From JBBQBM01 sp038317375 (GTDB taxonomy: Bacteria; Patescibacteriota; Saccharimonadia; Saccharimonadales; JAGQMS01): DNA of 16,599 bases. The stretch covers positions 1 to 16,599 of the forward strand of contig JBBQBM010000007.1 of assembly GCA_038317375.1 (NCBI GenBank), written 5' to 3'. This document shows positions 1 through 4,999 of this stretch, piece by piece. Below the pieces are notes generated by a model, which was not told where the DNA came from, searched no databases, and saw only the letters and a list, made by a program, of their open reading frames with translations. Position 1 is the first letter of the stretch. Every line of letters begins with the position of its first letter. Position numbers and translations under genes: made by a program.

Positions 1-1857
1 TTGCTCGGAGTTACTGGTTCTGGGAAAACTTTTACCATGGCGAATGTCGTGGCTCAACTTCAAAAGCCGACCTTGATACTTGCGCACAACAAAACCCTGG
101 CAGCTCAGCTCTATAACGAGTTCCAAGAATTCTTCCCCAACAATGCAGTGCATTATTTTGTAAGTTATTTCGATTATTACCAACCAGAGGCTTATATCGC
201 TCGGTCGGACACTTTTATAGAAAAAGACAGTCAAATTAATGAAGAAATTGACCGCCTAAGACACGCCGCCACGGATGCGCTGTTGTCTAGGCGCGACGTC
301 TTGATAGTTGCATCAGTAAGCTGCATATATGGTATTGGTTCTGTCGAAGACTATGCCGGCTTGTCGATTAATGTCGTCAAAGGCGAAAAGCGTGTTCGCG
401 ACAAGTTCTTACGACAACTCAGCGATATTCAATACAAGCGTAACGACATAGATTTTTATCGTAGTACTTTTAGGGTACGCGGTGACGTTGTTGACGTTTT
501 TCCAGCCGGTGAAGACACGGCCTACAGGTTCGATTTTTTTGGTGATATTGTCGATCGAATCACTAAGATCAATCCGTTAACGGGCGAGATTGAAGCAAAG
601 CTTGAAAATTATAGGATTTTTCCTGGAAGCCATTATGTAACGCCCGCCGAGAAGCTTAAGGAGGCAATGGTTCACATAAGGTCGGAACTCGAAGACCGCC
701 TCGCCGGCTTCAATAAACAGGGTAAACTACTAGAAGCTCAAAGGTTAAAGCAACGGACTGACTTTGATTTAGAGATGCTCGAAGAGACTGGTTTTGTTAA
801 GGGCATAGAAAACTATTCACGTTACCTAACTAACCGTGAAGAAGGCGAGCAGCCAGCTACGCTACTTGATTATTTCCCGGACGACTACCTACTATTTATT
901 GACGAGTCGCACATGACCATTCCTCAGGTACGCGGTATGTATAATGGCGATCGAGCTCGCAAAGAGGTCTTGGTTGAGCACGGCTTTAGACTGCCGAGCG
1001 CACTAGACAACCGGCCGCTCACTTTCGCAGAATTCGACAGACATATCGACAAGGTTACTTACGTTTCGGCCACACCGGCACAATATGAGCTGGAGCGTAG
1101 CGGCGCGCCAGTAGAGCAAGTTATTAGACCGACCGGATTAGTCGACCCGATTATCGAGGTTCGCCCAGTTGAAGGCCAGGTCGACGATTTAATCGCCGAA
1201 ATTCGCGAGACGGTTAAAAAAGGCCAGCGCGTCTTAGTGACGACACTAACCAAGCGGATGAGCGAAGATTTAACAGAGTATTTGAGCGAGCTAAACATTA
1301 AAGTCCAATACCTTCACAGCGACGTTGATACGCTCGATCGTACTGATATCTTGCGCGATCTGCGCCTGGGCGTTTATGACGTACTCGTAGGCATCAACCT
1401 ACTCCGCGAAGGCCTAGATCTACCTGAAGTTAGCTTAGTAGCGATTTTAGATGCCGATAAGGAAGGCTTCCTCCGTTCGGTGCAGGCTCTCATCCAAACC
1501 GTCGGTCGCGCAGCTCGGCACAAAGAAGGCCGTGTAATTATGTACGCCGATCGCATTACCGGTTCTATGGAAAAAGCAATAGACGAAACCAATCGTCGTC
1601 GCAAAATTCAAGAAACTTATAATAAAAAGCACGGTATTACACCGACTAGTATTTCAAAGCAAGTTGGCAAAGGGATCGAGCGCGTATCGCCAATTGAGCC
1701 AAAGAAAAAACTTGATCTTCGTAAGATACCAAAAGAAGAATATGGCCATCTTATTCGAGAACTTACCGGCCAAATGGACCTGGCGGCTGCTAACTTAGAA
1801 TTCGAAAAAGCCGCCGAACTTCGCGACTTAATTGAAGAAATTCGGGCTAAGCTTTAG
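1..1857 (+). CDS. uvrB: UvrABC excinuclease subunit B, 5'-truncated by window edge
   Basis: UvrB is the helicase-like subunit of nucleotide excision repair. It is loaded on damage by UvrA, verifies the lesion and recruits UvrC. Visible are Walker A GVTGSGKT (residues 3-10 of the fragment), the damage-probing beta-hairpin region with SYFDYYQPEAYIARSDTFIE (about 55-74), the Walker B box FIDESH (about 299-304), the helicase motif TYVSATPAQYE (about 351-361) and a C-terminal UVR domain (about 577-618) for UvrC contact. In E. coli UvrB the Walker A begins near residue 39, so roughly 35 N-terminal codons lie before the window; the TTG at base 1 is an internal Leu codon, not a start. The frame is intact to the TAG stop at 1855-1857. 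The gene converges on the minus-strand island; the first hairpin of the repeat array begins 9 bases after the stop. Confidence 0.98.
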   Translation: MLGVTGSGKTFTMANVVAQLQKPTLILAHNKTLAAQLYNEFQEFFPNNAVHYFVSYFDYYQPEAYIARSDTFIEKDSQINEEIDRLRHAATDALLSRRDVLIVASVSCIYGIGSVEDYAGLSINVVKGEKRVRDKFLRQLSDIQYKRNDIDFYRSTFRVRGDVVDVFPAGEDTAYRFDFFGDIVDRITKINPLTGEIEAKLENYRIFPGSHYVTPAEKLKEAMVHIRSELEDRLAGFNKQGKLLEAQRLKQRTDFDLEMLEETGFVKGIENYSRYLTNREEGEQPATLLDYFPDDYLLFIDESHMTIPQVRGMYNGDRARKEVLVEHGFRLPSALDNRPLTFAEFDRHIDKVTYVSATPAQYELERSGAPVEQVIRPTGLVDPIIEVRPVEGQVDDLIAEIRETVKKGQRVLVTTLTKRMSEDLTEYLSELNIKVQYLHSDVDTLDRTDILRDLRLGVYDVLVGINLLREGLDLPEVSLVAILDADKEGFLRSVQALIQTVGRAARHKEGRVIMYADRITGSMEKAIDETNRRRKIQETYNKKHGITPTSISKQVGKGIERVSPIEPKKKLDLRKIPKEEYGHLIRELTGQMDLAAANLEFEKAAELRDLIEEIRAKL

Positions 1858-1865
1858 TATTCTTG

Positions 1866-1921
1866 CACTTCACCAGAAGCTTCAATAATTTGAAAATTCT
1901 GGTGAAGTGACAGCGTGAGAA
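1866..1921 (-). repeat. Truncated repeat copy A: hairpin plus 3' inverted repeat of gene unit 4
   Basis: A 13-bp perfect stem pairs 1866-1878 with 1897-1909 (CACTTCACCAGAA / TTCTGGTGAAGTG), extended inside the loop by TTCAA/TTGAA. It runs into TGACAGCGTGAGAA at 1908-1921, the partner of the inverted repeat before the 1957-2439 gene. Compared with copies B-D it lacks the second half (the GAGA..TCTC segment and the next inverted repeat), so it marks the distal end of the array beside uvrB. No T-run follows on either strand, so it is not a canonical intrinsic terminator, though it could protect 3' ends of the convergent transcripts. Confidence 0.75.
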
Positions 1922-1956
1922 TAAAACATTGCCACTTCCCTTACTCCCATGATCTC

Positions 1957-2439
1957 TTAGTTGCAGGGGTCCCATGTCTCTAGTAGTTTCACGACTTTTG
2001 TCGAGATGTCGACTGCGTCCGCTTTAACTACGACCTTTTGGTAACCCAAGGAAATATCGACCGCTTCTTCGGTGAAAAATATATCGCCGAAACGCGGATC
2101 TTGTTGCAACTCCAGGGCGAAAAGTACCCACTCTGGTCGAAGATGAGGACTTGCCTCAATGCGCCGACTGAAGTATTGCTCTGACGATTCAAAGTCTGGA
2201 TCGGGTGAAAGAATCCAACTTACGAACTCGTCTCCTATCTCCCGATTGAAAGGGTTGCAAGCAGTAACGGATACCCGTGTAGGAGTTTCGTCAGGACTAT
2301 CGAAGTAGATAACAACTACGTCGTCGTACTTGATGTTGTCTTTAAGTGTCTTCCCACTGCCGTTGCAGGCAACTGTAAAGAGCGGGAGAAGGCACGCAAG
2401 CGAAAATGCAATGGTCTTCTTTTTCTTGGTGCGATTCAT
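1957..2439 (-). CDS. Putative lipoprotein of unknown function (unit 4)
   Basis: A 160-residue protein I do not recognise. The N-terminus is a signal peptide: MNRTKKKK basic region, a hydrophobic stretch to about residue 24, then a lipobox-like TVAC with Cys25 as probable lipidation site, followed by a polar NGSGK linker. The rest is soluble, acidic and mixed alpha/beta in look, with two further Cys (one near residue 61, one in the C-terminal WDPCN). It is predicted to be anchored on the outer face of the cytoplasmic membrane. ATG at 2439 is preceded by GAAAGGA, 13 bases upstream. It is the last of four genes read from the promoter at 4431-4459, each flanked by a matched inverted repeat. The lipoprotein call is inference from the N-terminus; the function is unknown. 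Confidence 0.8.
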   Translation of the reverse strand: MNRTKKKKTIAFSLACLLPLFTVACNGSGKTLKDNIKYDDVVVIYFDSPDETPTRVSVTACNPFNREIGDEFVSWILSPDPDFESSEQYFSRRIEASPHLRPEWVLFALELQQDPRFGDIFFTEEAVDISLGYQKVVVKADAVDISTKVVKLLETWDPCN

Positions 2440-2556
2440 GGTGGTGGCTAATCCTTTCAGGTTGGTTCGGGTTTGTAAATTTAGCCACGCTACTCACATC
2501 ACTATGAGCAGTGTGGCTAAATCTGTCCCTCGCCAAGAAAGGTTCTCACGCTGTCA
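2440..2556 (-). promoter_or_regulatory. Structured leader of the 1957-2439 gene with possible SD switch
   Basis: Read on the minus strand: the inverted repeat TGACAGCGTGAGAA (2556-2543), then CCTTTC (2542-2537), a hairpin with a 10-bp outer stem (2479-2488 with 2513-2522, ATTTAGCCAC/GTGGCTAAAT), then the Shine-Dalgarno GAAAGG (2458-2453) followed by ATTAGCCA. CCTTTC is complementary to the SD. The 3' arm of the hairpin, TGGCTAAAT, can pair either with its 5' arm or with ATTAGCCA just after the SD. The 3480-3594 leader keeps the same pieces in the same order. A switch function is inference. Confidence 0.55.
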
Positions 2557-2642
2557 AAATACATGAGGAGAAATAATACATATCTCATCCTCACCGCAGA
2601 CTTTAAGACTTTAAAATCTATGGTGAAGTGACAGCGTGAGAA
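2543..2642 (-). repeat. Repeat copy B: spacer between gene units 3 and 4
   Basis: Bounded by TTCTCACGCTGTCA (plus strand 2543-2556) and TGACAGCGTGAGAA (2629-2642), a perfect 14-bp inverted repeat that could also pair locally. The 72-bp spacer has a hairpin, TCACC at 2591-2595 with GGTGA at 2622-2626, and an AGA..TCT inner stem around the loop. It also has a GAGGAG/CTCCTC-bearing stretch at 2566-2590. Copies C and D keep this order with different bases in the inner stems. Confidence 0.8.
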
Positions 2643-2662
2643 AAAACGTTGCCAAATCACTT

Positions 2663-2685
2663 TTGTTAGCCAAAAGGGCTAACAA
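2663..2685 (-). other. Hairpin overlapping the stop codon of the 2679-3479 gene
   Basis: A 9-bp perfect stem, TTGTTAGCC (2663-2671) with GGCTAACAA (2677-2685), has a 5-base loop. The TAG stop of the unit 3 gene (2681-2679) lies inside the stem. On the minus strand it is followed by AAGTG rather than a U-run, so it is probably a stability or pausing hairpin and not a terminator. Confidence 0.6.
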
Positions 2686-3479
2686 CCACCTGTTTCGCTG
2701 GCGACCTTGAGCCAGTTTGTGGACCAGGTTCCGTCAAACGATGGAATGACTCCATCGTACATCAGGTCGCTGGGGTAACTACTTCCGTCTGTCCAGTACA
2801 TCATCGGTGAAGATGTTGTGCCGTAGCCCCTACCGCCGAACATACCGTTTGTGAGGTATGCGCCGGTGGAAGTGACAACAAAGACTCCCTGGCTGACATC
2901 GCCCACCATACGGCAGACCAATGTTCCAGGAACCATGTCTTCGATTGTCGCGGCCTTAGGGTAGAACGGGTGTTGTCCACTAGGGACAACACTTGTATCT
3001 AACGGGATATCAGCGGTTCCGTAAACGTCATAGTCGACGTTTTCGGGTGCTTGATAGGTCCACGCATCACCCGGGTTGCCTGGGTAGCCGTAGTGTGGCC
3101 AAATGCCGCTATACATGTCCGTGGTTTGGCAGTCGCCGCCGATGACGATAAGGCCTTCGGGAACGTTCATCGAGTTGAGGTAAGTCAGCTCGTCGTTCAA
3201 CGAATCGCAGGCGGTGTACGTCGGCATCATTGGGTCTTCGTAGTAAGGCGGCATCATCGTCGGGTCGTTGTAGACGGGTGGCATTGGAGCCACCTGTTGA
3301 TGCGTCCGGATTGCGAGGATGTCGTCACTGTTCTGATCAACCGAGCTTTGCAGCTGGTCGATCTTTACTTGGAGGTCCTGGTTGATATCGGTCTGATGAC
3401 CGAAGGCGAACAGGATGAAGACGAATGCTGCGATTCCTGCGAGCCAGGCTCGTGAACGGTTTTCTTTGACGGTTGTCAT
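2679..3479 (-). CDS. Membrane-anchored exported protein, unknown function (unit 3)
   Basis: 266 residues, no family recognised. Residues about 12-27 form one transmembrane or signal-anchor segment (WLAGIAAFVFILFAFG). It is followed by a short heptad-like region (INQDLQVKIDQLQSSVDQ), a Pro/Met/Tyr-rich linker (about 64-87, with MPP and PYY repeats), and a C-terminal domain rich in Gly, Tyr, Trp and Ser with four Cys (first after the linker, last the final residue). This layout suggests an extracytoplasmic domain on a stalk, possibly disulfide-bonded. ATG at 3479 is preceded by GAAAGGATTAGCCA, the same leader end as the unit 4 gene. It shares the TGACAGCGTGAGAA flank with unit 4 but the proteins are not alike. 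Confidence 0.8.
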   Translation of the reverse strand: MTTVKENRSRAWLAGIAAFVFILFAFGHQTDINQDLQVKIDQLQSSVDQNSDDILAIRTHQQVAPMPPVYNDPTMMPPYYEDPMMPTYTACDSLNDELTYLNSMNVPEGLIVIGGDCQTTDMYSGIWPHYGYPGNPGDAWTYQAPENVDYDVYGTADIPLDTSVVPSGQHPFYPKAATIEDMVPGTLVCRMVGDVSQGVFVVTSTGAYLTNGMFGGRGYGTTSSPMMYWTDGSSYPSDLMYDGVIPSFDGTWSTNWLKVASETGGC

Positions 3480-3594
3480 AGTAATTGGCTAATCCTTTCG
3501 GTAGGGAATATTGATCTAGCCACGCCACCCATATAAAAATATGAGCAAGGTGGCTAAATCAAGCTTCGCCTTTTGAAAGGTTCTCACGCTGTCA
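3480..3594 (-). promoter_or_regulatory. Structured leader of the 2679-3479 gene, homologous to the unit 4 leader
   Basis: Same order as 2440-2556: inverted repeat (3594-3581), CCTTTC (3580-3575), a hairpin pairing 3511-3523 with 3550-3562 (TTGATCTAGCCAC / GTGGCTAAATCAA, one mismatch), then SD GAAAGG (3499-3494) and ATTAGCCA. The hairpin loop region differs from the other copy while the arms are kept. An exclusive choice between SD-free and SD-paired folds is inferred. Confidence 0.55.
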
Positions 3595-3671
3595 AGATGC
3601 TTGAGGAGAGACAAATGTCTCGACCCTCACCAGAAGCTTCAATAGTTTGAAAATTCTGGTGAGGGACAGAG
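3581..3671 (-). repeat. Repeat copy C: spacer between gene units 2 and 3
   Basis: Bounded by the unit 3 repeat TTCTCACGCTGTCA (3581-3594) and the unit 2 repeat GACAGAG (3665-3671); these two match each other poorly (5 bp). The spacer has a perfect 12-bp stem, CCCTCACCAGAA (3624-3635) with TTCTGGTGAGGG (3654-3665), plus inner TTCAA/TTGAA, and a second hairpin GAGAC (3608-3612) / GTCTC (3617-3621). Relative to copy A the base of the stem changes on both sides together (CTT/AAG to CCT/AGG), so pairing is kept. Confidence 0.8.
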
Positions 3672-3673
3672 CA

Positions 3674-3693
3674 ATCGTACAAAAAAGTACGAT
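3674..3693 (-). other. Short hairpin in the 3' region of the 3728-3940 gene
   Basis: ATCGTAC (3674-3680) pairs perfectly with GTACGAT (3687-3693) around six A on the plus strand (six U on the minus strand). The U stretch is in the loop, so this is not a standard terminator. Confidence 0.5.
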
Positions 3694-3727
3694 GTTATCA
3701 CCTCGGAAACCGTACGGACCTCAACTT

Positions 3728-3940
3728 CTAGCCGAGTTTGTCATGTAACCAGAAGATAATTTCTCCTGAGCCCCAGAGAAGCGCAAGTAGTGGCCAGAAC
3801 ACGGCGATGAGAACCGACACAAGCACTCTTGTGCAAAATGTAAATTTCGGTCGAGTGCGCGGCGAGCCGTTGAAGTATCGGTAGCCAATTACGGCGCCTA
3901 ATGCGACATAGATTGCTATCAGCAACAAGAATATATACAT
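3728..3940 (-). CDS. Small membrane protein, unknown function (unit 2)
   Basis: 70 residues, with hydrophobic segments at about 2-20 (starting MYIFLLLIAIYVALGAVIGY) and about 38-58, joined by a basic loop (NGSPRTRPKFTFCTR). It ends in HDKLG. The pattern fits a two-span inner-membrane protein; no family is recognised. ATG at 3940 has a good AGGAG about 9 bases upstream. Unlike units 3 and 4 its leader lacks the TAGCCAC hairpin and is C/A-rich. Its flanking inverted repeats are of the GACAGAG type (3665-3671 and 3989-3995). Confidence 0.75.
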   Translation of the reverse strand: MYIFLLLIAIYVALGAVIGYRYFNGSPRTRPKFTFCTRVLVSVLIAVFWPLLALLWGSGEIIFWLHDKLG

Positions 3941-3988
3941 AGTTTGTACTCCTATGGTTGTAGTTGTGGGTTTTTTGTGGGTGATTTA

Positions 3989-4090
3989 CTCTGTCAAAAA
4001 TACAAAGGGGAGAAATATTTATGTCTCGACCCTCACCGCAGGCTTAATCCGCTGGTTAGCGGATAAAATCTATGGTGAGAGACAGAGGAG
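3989..4090 (-). repeat. Repeat copy D: spacer between gene units 1 and 2
   Basis: Bounded by CTCTGTC (3989-3995, start of unit 2) and GACAGAGGAG (4081-4090, end of unit 1). The spacer has CTCACC (4032-4037) pairing with GGTGAG (4074-4079) and an inner hairpin ATCCGCT (4047-4053) / AGCGGAT (4058-4064). The inner stem sequence is entirely unlike that in A-C while the hairpin is kept. The GGGGAG stretch at 4007-4012 matches the GAGGAG of B and C. Confidence 0.8.
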
Positions 4091-4106
4091 TTTGTGAATT
4101 GGGGTG

Positions 4107-4163
4107 AGCGGGGTAGTTTTAGGAGCGACGCTCCAAACTTGTCCAAATGGACGAACCCCCGCT
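4107..4163 (-). other. Three-stem structured element in the 3' region of the first gene
   Basis: AGCGGGG (4107-4113) pairs with CCCCGCT (4157-4163). Inside lie two hairpins: GGAGC (4122-4126) / GCTCC (4130-4134), extended by GTTT/AAAC, and GTCC (4141-4144) / GGAC (4149-4152). This makes a compact three-way junction between the stop of the 60-aa gene and repeat D. No known RNA class is recognised; it lacks hammerhead core bases. Confidence 0.5.
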
Positions 4164-4178
4164 GATCTTCTCAAAACA

Positions 4179-4361
4179 TCATTCCTTTGCTTTAATCGTG
4201 GCAATGATTTCGTCGCCGATTGCGATTATCCCGGCGAACAACAAGAAGCCAGCGACACCAAAGCAGTAGGCAGAAAAATTCGTACCCCAGTCTGCGATGC
4301 CTACAGCAATATGCCCGGCGAAAAGGAATGCGACTAAGAGCTTGACTGTGATCAAGTTCAC
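4179..4361 (-). CDS. Small membrane protein, unknown function (unit 1)
   Basis: 60 residues starting MNLITVKLLVAFLFAGH, with two hydrophobic segments (about 3-21 and 32-50) and a charged tail ending KAKE; a probable two-span membrane protein. I chose GTG at 4361-4359 because GAGGAG sits at ideal distance (5 bases). The frame is open further upstream to a TTG at 4430, but that codon lies within the promoter's -10 region and before the likely transcription start, so the longer form is unlikely. It is the first gene after the promoter at 4431-4459. The SD and start codon lie inside an inverted repeat whose partner is at 4081-4098. Confidence 0.65.
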   Translation of the reverse strand: MNLITVKLLVAFLFAGHIAVGIADWGTNFSAYCFGVAGFLLFAGIIAIGDEIIATIKAKE

Positions 4362-4376
4362 AATTTCTCCTCTGTC
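4357..4376 (-). repeat. Inverted repeat over SD and start of unit 1, partner at 4081-4098
   Basis: CTCCTCTGTC (4367-4376) is the exact complement of GACAGAGGAG (4081-4090), and TTCACAA (4357-4363) of TTGTGAA (4092-4098). That gives 17 paired bases, interrupted by a 3-against-1 internal loop, across the whole gene. In RNA this would pair the ribosome-binding site and GTG start with the 3' untranslated region. Confidence 0.7.
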
Positions 4377-4430
4377 AAAGATCATGCAGGATTGCTGCAA
4401 GGATAGAATCAGGATTGATCCTACTAGCAA

Positions 4431-4459
4431 AGTATAGCATAAGCAAGACTATTTGTCAA
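4431..4459 (-). promoter_or_regulatory. Consensus sigma70-type promoter for the four-gene array
   Basis: On the minus strand, TTGACA (4459-4454), a 17-base spacer and TATACT (4436-4431). Expected transcription start is near 4424, about 60 bases before the GTG of the first unit. It is the only convincing minus-strand promoter seen before units 1-4, so the array is probably one transcript. Confidence 0.85.
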
Positions 4460-4480
4460 GATATGAGGGGTGCTTATTCT
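4453..4480 (+). promoter_or_regulatory. Possible plus-strand promoter toward the antisense of the ribozyme
   Basis: TTGTCA (4453-4458), a 16-base spacer and TATTCT (4475-4480) give a moderate match. It overlaps the minus-strand promoter's -35. A start near 4487 and the terminator at 4551-4583 would give an RNA of about 100 bases covering the whole hammerhead in antisense. Weak on sequence alone. Confidence 0.25.
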
Positions 4481-4488
4481 TTGTTGAT

Positions 4489-4547
4489 AAGTGTTTCGTC
4501 CGTACAGGTAAGGACTCGTCAGAACAGCTATTACTCTGTTGACACTT
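4489..4547 (-). ncRNA. Type III hammerhead self-cleaving ribozyme
   Basis: Read 5' to 3' on the minus strand: stem III AAGTGT (4547-4542), cleavage-site C (4541), stem I AACAG (4540-4536) with 8-base loop and CTGTT (4527-4523), the core CTGACGA (4522-4516, matching CUGANGA), stem II GTCC (4515-4512) with 10-base loop and GGAC (4501-4498), core GAA (4497-4495), and stem III ACACTT (4494-4489). All three stems pair perfectly. G10.1-C11.1 and A15.1-U16.1 are present, and the predicted cut follows GUC, between 4541 and 4540. Open ends in stem III make it type III, the layout of the satellite tobacco ringspot virus ribozyme. GUAA in loop I is complementary to UUAC in loop II, a possible loop-loop contact. 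It lies 115 bases after the stop of the 4662-4859 gene and 30 bases before the array promoter. Confidence 0.93.
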
Positions 4548-4550
4548 TTT

Positions 4551-4583
4551 GGAGTGGCCCCTAAGGGCCGACTCCGTTTTTTT
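4551..4583 (+). terminator. Strong rho-independent terminator on the plus strand
   Basis: GGAGTGGCCC (4551-4560) and GGGCCGACTCC (4565-4575) form a 10-bp GC-rich stem with one bulged G and a CTAA loop, followed by GTTTTTTT. There is no plus-strand gene between uvrB and this site, so it ends either an antisense RNA over the ribozyme or stray transcription before gatC. In minus-strand RNA the same hairpin would sit a few bases before the hammerhead cleavage site. Confidence 0.85.
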
Positions 4584-4661
4584 GCCAAGCTTCAGATTGT
4601 ATAAGGCTTTGCCTAATCTTCTCTGTGCGGCATTTTTTGTGCAATTATTCGACTAGATCCC

Positions 4662-4859
4662 TCAGGTCCACCTCCATTCCCAGCGGCTACTGGCATAGGA
4701 AATTAAGCCGACGAATGACGCTACAAGCGTCGTGACAACTGCCCAAACAACCCATCCGGGGTTTGATATGGCGACACCGATGCCGATGACGCCACAGAGT
4801 GACCAAGCGATGGCGAAGGCGATGAAACCTGCCCATGCGTGTGGATATTTGCTAGTCAT
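4662..4859 (-). CDS. Small two-span membrane protein, unknown function
   Basis: 65 residues. Hydrophobic spans lie at about 11-32 (FIAFAIAWSLCGVIGIGVAI) and about 36-55, with a short SNPGW turn between and a Trp-rich tail (SSRWEWRWT). No family is recognised. ATG at 4859 has GGGAGG about 7 bases upstream. It has its own promoter at 4928-4956. Its 3' region carries an imperfect hairpin (4594-4619), the GC-rich hairpin at 4551-4575 and then the hammerhead, so its mRNA 3' end may be made by self-cleavage. Confidence 0.75.
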   Translation of the reverse strand: MTSKYPHAWAGFIAFAIAWSLCGVIGIGVAISNPGWVVWAVVTTLVASFVGLISYASSRWEWRWT

Positions 4860-4927
4860 TGCTAACCTCCCTTCAAAGAACTATGGTGCTTGACTGGGCG
4901 CCAAACACATCGGATTGAGGTATATGT

Positions 4928-4956
4928 ATTAAACAACAGATGTGTAGTATAGTCAA
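4928..4956 (-). promoter_or_regulatory. Promoter for the 4662-4859 gene
   Basis: Minus strand TTGACT (4956-4951), a 17-base spacer and TTTAAT (4933-4928), each one mismatch from consensus. Start expected near 4921, giving a leader of about 60 bases. It is back to back with the gatC promoter: the two -35 boxes are 5 bases apart. Confidence 0.7.
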
Positions 4957-4961
4957 GGTCT

Positions 4962-4991
4962 TTGCAACAGGGGTGGCGTAGATGTTATACT
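4962..4991 (+). promoter_or_regulatory. gatC operon promoter, leaderless layout
   Basis: TTGCAA (4962-4967), an 18-base spacer and TATACT (4986-4991). The expected start is near 4998 and the gatC ATG begins at 5000, so the mRNA would have almost no leader; no Shine-Dalgarno is present. Confidence 0.65.
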
Positions 4992-4999
4992 CTCTGTAA

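Noticed and set aside
1..1857. uvrB starting at the TTG at base 1
   Set aside because: The codon is the conserved Leu before GVTGSGKT; family members have about 35 more residues, so the start is outside the window.
1866..1909. Bidirectional intrinsic terminator between uvrB and the island
   Set aside because: The stem is strong but neither strand has a T-run after it.
3051..3455. 134-codon plus-strand open frame opposite the 2679-3479 gene
   Set aside because: No SD or promoter; composition (Val/His/Arg-rich) is typical of an antisense shadow, and the minus-strand frame has SD, signal anchor and matched leader.
4000..4046. Plus-strand mini-ORFs in repeats C and D (GGGGAG or GAGGAG, then ATG and MSRPSP...)
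   Set aside because: Only 8-11 codons, degenerate in copy B (ATA in place of ATG), absent in copy A, and no plus-strand promoter upstream. The similarity is explained by the shared repeat sequence.
1866..4090. Additional hammerhead or other known ribozymes in repeats A-D
   Set aside because: I looked on both strands for CUGANGA followed by GAAA with a GUH before stem I and found none; the three-stem look is not enough.
1866..4098. Integron cassette array with attC sites
   Set aside because: The gene-then-repeat order is similar, but the flanks lack the RYYYAAC/GTTRRRY core sites and no tyrosine recombinase is in the window. Kept only as an analogy.
2550..4376. TTGACA at the start of each unit's inverted repeat as a per-gene promoter
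   Set aside because: None of the copies has a -10-like box 16-18 bases downstream, and the motif is explained by the inverted repeat itself. Only the copy at 4454-4459, outside the repeats, has a proper -10.
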